From contig JALREG010000271.1 of NCBI GenBank assembly GCA_023253905.1, positions 1 through 15,405 of the forward strand: DNA of 15,405 bases. The letters are read 5' to 3'. Positions within the stretch are counted from its first letter, which is position 1; each line of letters opens with the position of its first letter. The notes under the pieces were generated by a model. It was not told the origin of the DNA. It saw nothing but the letters and a program-made list of their open reading frames with translations, and made no database searches. Position numbers and translations under genes: made by a program. The stretch comes from Burkholderiaceae bacterium (GTDB lineage: Bacteria > Pseudomonadota > Gammaproteobacteria > Burkholderiales > Burkholderiaceae). Below are positions 12,906-15,405 of the stretch, piece by piece.

Positions 12906-12931
12906 GACGCGCTAATCCAAGGCAAACCCTA

Positions 12932-12947
12932 GCGCTGCGAGCAGCGC
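12932..12947 (-). terminator. Strong GC hairpin just after the efflux adaptor gene
   Basis: GCGCTGC and GCAGCGC are complementary arms that would form a compact hairpin starting 18 bases beyond the adaptor stop (12965) on the minus strand, followed by TAGGGTTTG. Together with the hairpin at 12885-12901 it probably ends the efflux transcript and insulates the sigma54-controlled operon. The U tract is poor, so efficiency is uncertain. Confidence 0.45.
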
Positions 12948-12964
12948 GGGTCTCGGGCAGGGAG

Positions 12965-14173
12965 TCAGTTACTTCGGCGCGGAGCACCGGGCGCCGAGGT
13001 GCCGGGTGGCGCGGACGCGGTTCGGATACGCACCTTGTCGCCTTCCACGATCCCGTCGGGCGGGCTCACGATCACCCTGTCATCGGCCTGCACGCCCGCC
13101 GAAAGTTCCACCGTGTTGCCATTGTCCTTGGCGACGGTCACGCGGCGGATTCGCACGCGATCTTCCGCGTCGACGACCGCGATTCGCGGGCCCGCTGCAC
13201 CGAAAATCATCGCGCCGGCAGGTACCGCGAGCGAGGCATCACGGGGAAGTTCGAAGACGATCTTTGCGAAGCCACCGGGCAGCAGTCGCAATCCGGTATT
13301 GTCTGCGGCCAGTTGAACGAGCATGCTGCCCGATCCCGTGCCGATGACCTGGGCGAGCGACTGCACGGTTGCGGTCCAGGTGCGGCCCGGATACTCGGGA
13401 ACGAGGAAGCTCGCACGGTCGCCCTGCTTGATGGAGAGCGCACGGCTCTGTGGCACATTGACGTAGATGCGAACACGGCTGATATCGGATAGCGTGAAAA
13501 GTTCGGTATTGAGTGATCCGCCTGCCACGACCAGCGCGCCGACGTCGATGTTTCGGGCGGTGATGACCCCGGCAAACGGTGCCACGATGCGCGAGAACTG
13601 CTTTTGCGCAACCAGTCGATCAACGTTTGCCTGGGAGGCCCGCACCTGTGACTCCTTGACCTGCAGGTCGCCCCTTCTCTCTTCGACGGCCTGCGAGGAG
13701 ACGAAGCCCTGGTCGCGTAGCGATTGCCAGCGCTCGGCGGTCGTGCGCGAGAGCGCCGCGTTGGCCCGGACGCTTGCGAGTTCGGCCTGCGCCTGAGCAA
13801 TCTGTTGATCGAGTTCAGGCGTTTCAATCTCGGCCAGCAACTGGCCGGCGGTGACCGAGGCGCCAATGTCCACATGCCACGCTTTGAGATAACCCGCAAT
13901 GCGGGAAAAAATCGGGGCCCGCGTATGGGGCTCGATCCTTCCAGGGAGTTCAAAGCGCGTCACGCTGGTAGAAGGCTTCGACGGCGTGACCACCAGCACG
14001 GTGGGGATAGCGGCTTCCTGGGCGCGCGCACTCAACCGGTCGGCGTTGCTTGCGCGGGCCGACAGACCCCATGCGGCAATGCCGCCGGCCAAGCCCAGCG
14101 TGATGATGAGTCCGACGGTCAGCTTGAGCCCCGACACCGGACGGTGAGGGAGCTTTTCAAGCGGCAGCGACAT
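12965..14173 (-). CDS. RND efflux periplasmic adaptor (membrane fusion protein, HlyD/AcrA-like)
   Basis: A 402-residue adaptor that bridges the inner-membrane RND pump and an outer-membrane channel. An N-terminal membrane anchor (LTVGLIITLGLAGGIAAWGL) is followed by the first half of a lipoyl-like domain (RIAGYLKAWHVDIGASVTAGQLLAEIE). A helical hairpin rich in Ala/Gln/Glu comes next (about AQAQAELASVRAN to ANVDRLVAQKQF). The second lipoyl half is IVAPFAGVITARNIDVGALV, then the beta-barrel and membrane-proximal domains. The ATG at 14173 has AGGAG (complement of 14180-14184) six bases upstream and overlaps the end of the permease gene by 17 bases. An in-frame start at 14224 would add a Pro-rich 17 residues and overlap by 68. 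No outer-membrane channel gene follows in this operon, so TolC-like function must come from elsewhere. Confidence 0.94.
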   Translation of the reverse strand: MSLPLEKLPHRPVSGLKLTVGLIITLGLAGGIAAWGLSARASNADRLSARAQEAAIPTVLVVTPSKPSTSVTRFELPGRIEPHTRAPIFSRIAGYLKAWHVDIGASVTAGQLLAEIETPELDQQIAQAQAELASVRANAALSRTTAERWQSLRDQGFVSSQAVEERRGDLQVKESQVRASQANVDRLVAQKQFSRIVAPFAGVITARNIDVGALVVAGGSLNTELFTLSDISRVRIYVNVPQSRALSIKQGDRASFLVPEYPGRTWTATVQSLAQVIGTGSGSMLVQLAADNTGLRLLPGGFAKIVFELPRDASLAVPAGAMIFGAAGPRIAVVDAEDRVRIRRVTVAKDNGNTVELSAGVQADDRVIVSPPDGIVEGDKVRIRTASAPPGTSAPGAPRRSN

Positions 14174-15405
14174 ACGGTTCTCCTGCAGGTGAGGCGGGGG
14201 TGGGGCGTTTTCCGTCGCGGGCATGCATCATTGCAAAAACGACCGGAACAAAGGCGAGGGTGGCGACAGTTGCAAACAGGAGGCCACCGATCACTGCGCG
14301 GCCAAGGGGAGCATTCTGTTCGCCGCCTTCGCCCAAACCTAGCGCGAGCGGCAACATGCCGATGATCATGGCGAGTGCGGTCATGAGTACCGGACGGAAT
14401 CGGACAAAGCCGGCCTCCAGCGCGGCCTCGACCGCATTCAAGCCCTGGTCGAGACGCTCCCGGGCAAAGCTGATCACCAGCACGCTGTTGGCGGTGGCGA
14501 CCCCCATGCACATGATTGCGCCGGTCAGCGCGGGCACGGATAACGTGGTGTGCGTGGCAAACAGCATCCAGACAATGCCAGCCAGTGCGGCCGGCAGCGC
14601 CGTGATGATCACGAATGGATCCTTCCATGACTGGAAGTTCACCACGATAAGCAAATAAATCAGGCCGATTGCGCCGAGCAGGCCATACAGCAGCCCCGAA
14701 AAGGCCTGTTCCATGGTGCGCACCTGACCGATCAGGACCACACGCGTGCCGCGTGGCACGTCACCCGCAGTGTCGGCGATGAGCTTTCGAACATCGCGCG
14801 CGACCGCACCCAGGTCGCGATCCTGGGTGGTAGCGTTCACCTGAACCAGCGTCTGCAATTCGTACTGGCTCACCACCGCGTTGGCGGACCCGCGCTGAAA
14901 ATTGGCGAGGCCCCCCAGCACCTGGGGCGAACTGCCCGGTGCGGCGCTTGCCGGAGTAAGCGGCAGATTCTCAATCGCAGCCAGTGAATCGAGCTGATAC
15001 TGCGGCGTTTGCATCACGATTGGATAGATGATGCTGTTCACCGGGTTCAGCCAGTAGGTCGGGGCCACCTGACTGCTGCCTGCAAGGTTCACGACCATGC
15101 TGTTGGTGATGTCGCGGGCACTCATGCCGAACTCCTGAATGCGGGTTCGGTCGACTTCCACATTGAAGATGGGCGACCGGCGTGACTGCTGGATACGCGC
15201 GTCGGCCACGCCTGGCACCTTACGCAACTCCTTGAGGAGCTTCTCTGCGTAAGCAAAGTTCGCTTCGAGGTTGAGCCCCCGAATCTGAATATCGATCGGC
15301 GCTGGTGCGCCGAAATTCAGGATCTGGCTGACGATGTCAGCGGGCGGAAACGAGAAGACGGTGTCAGGGAATTCACGGGGCAGGACCTCGCGCAGTTCCC
15401 GGACG
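14157..15405 (-). CDS. RND efflux permease, C-terminal part (5' end outside window)
   Basis: About 415 residues of the C-terminal part of a proton-driven RND pump (AcrB/HAE1-like; whole proteins are about 1,000-1,050 residues). The reading frame is open to the right edge of the window, so the gene is cut by the window, not broken. It starts in the periplasmic porter region (VREL..., PPADIVSQILNFGAPAPIDIQIRG) and ends with the last six membrane segments. Landmarks are VPRGTRVVLIGQVRTMEQAF, MCMGVATANSVLVISFARE and VRFRPVLMTALAMIIGMLPLALGLGEG followed by LGRAVIGGLLFATVATL. Its stop lies inside the start of the adaptor gene, so pump and adaptor are coupled, in the order permease then adaptor, the reverse of the common arrangement. 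Substrate is not readable from this part. Confidence 0.95.
   Translation of the reverse strand, partial: VRELREVLPREFPDTVFSFPPADIVSQILNFGAPAPIDIQIRGLNLEANFAYAEKLLKELRKVPGVADARIQQSRRSPIFNVEVDRTRIQEFGMSARDITNSMVVNLAGSSQVAPTYWLNPVNSIIYPIVMQTPQYQLDSLAAIENLPLTPASAAPGSSPQVLGGLANFQRGSANAVVSQYELQTLVQVNATTQDRDLGAVARDVRKLIADTAGDVPRGTRVVLIGQVRTMEQAFSGLLYGLLGAIGLIYLLIVVNFQSWKDPFVIITALPAALAGIVWMLFATHTTLSVPALTGAIMCMGVATANSVLVISFARERLDQGLNAVEAALEAGFVRFRPVLMTALAMIIGMLPLALGLGEGGEQNAPLGRAVIGGLLFATVATLAFVPVVFAMMHARDGKRPTPASPAGEPYVAAA

Noticed and set aside
12692..12925. Longer start for the ABC receptor
   Set aside because: The extra 78 codons would cover the sigma54 promoter and dyads, and the translation has no family resemblance; the ATG at 12691 has its own ribosome site.
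1..15405. CRISPR arrays, tRNA/rRNA genes, insertion sequences or phage genes
   Set aside because: I looked for spaced repeats, cloverleaf-like or conserved RNA segments, transposases and integrases on both strands and saw none.

Overview
The window looks like chromosomal DNA of a betaproteobacterium, probably Burkholderiales and possibly close to Alcaligenaceae. This is inferred from the high G+C, dense co-directional operons, frequent GTG/TTG starts with strong Shine-Dalgarno sites, an orphan Bug-family periplasmic receptor, and a BKACE/CaiB/AtuA-type catabolic set. I see no rRNA or tRNA gene, insertion sequence, phage gene or CRISPR array. Both ends of the window cut through genes.

Layout. 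(1) 1-2702, plus strand: a TRAP transporter operon, with the end of the small permease, the large permease and the solute receptor. A hairpin at 2718-2745 separates it from the convergent next unit. (2) 2752-4329, minus strand: a DUF2889 protein followed by a BKACE (beta-keto acid cleavage) enzyme. (3) 4472-9039, plus strand and divergent from (2): a cupin, a class III CoA-transferase (CaiB/BaiF), a two-domain AtuA-like protein and a Bug/TctC periplasmic receptor. The 142-bp divergent gap holds a sigma70-like promoter whose -35 box lies in a 14-bp palindrome, a likely repressor operator. (4) 12691-9044, minus strand: a nitrate/cyanate-type ABC transporter (receptor, permease, ATPase) followed by cyanase (cynS). 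It is preceded by a near-perfect sigma54 (-24/-12) promoter. (5) 15405-12965, minus strand: the C-terminal part of an RND efflux permease followed by its periplasmic adaptor.

How they may work together. Regions 1-3 read as uptake plus CoA-dependent breakdown of an unidentified carboxylic acid. TRAP and/or Bug receptors would capture it, a CoA-transferase would activate it, and BKACE would condense a beta-keto acid with acetyl-CoA to give a CoA ester and acetoacetate. AtuA-like, DUF2889 and cupin proteins would have undefined steps. I cannot name the substrate, and this may be an undescribed pathway. Region 4 is a coherent cyanate uptake and hydrolysis unit that would yield ammonium, and its sigma54 promoter suggests nitrogen control. 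Region 5 is an ordinary tripartite efflux system without its outer-membrane channel in view.
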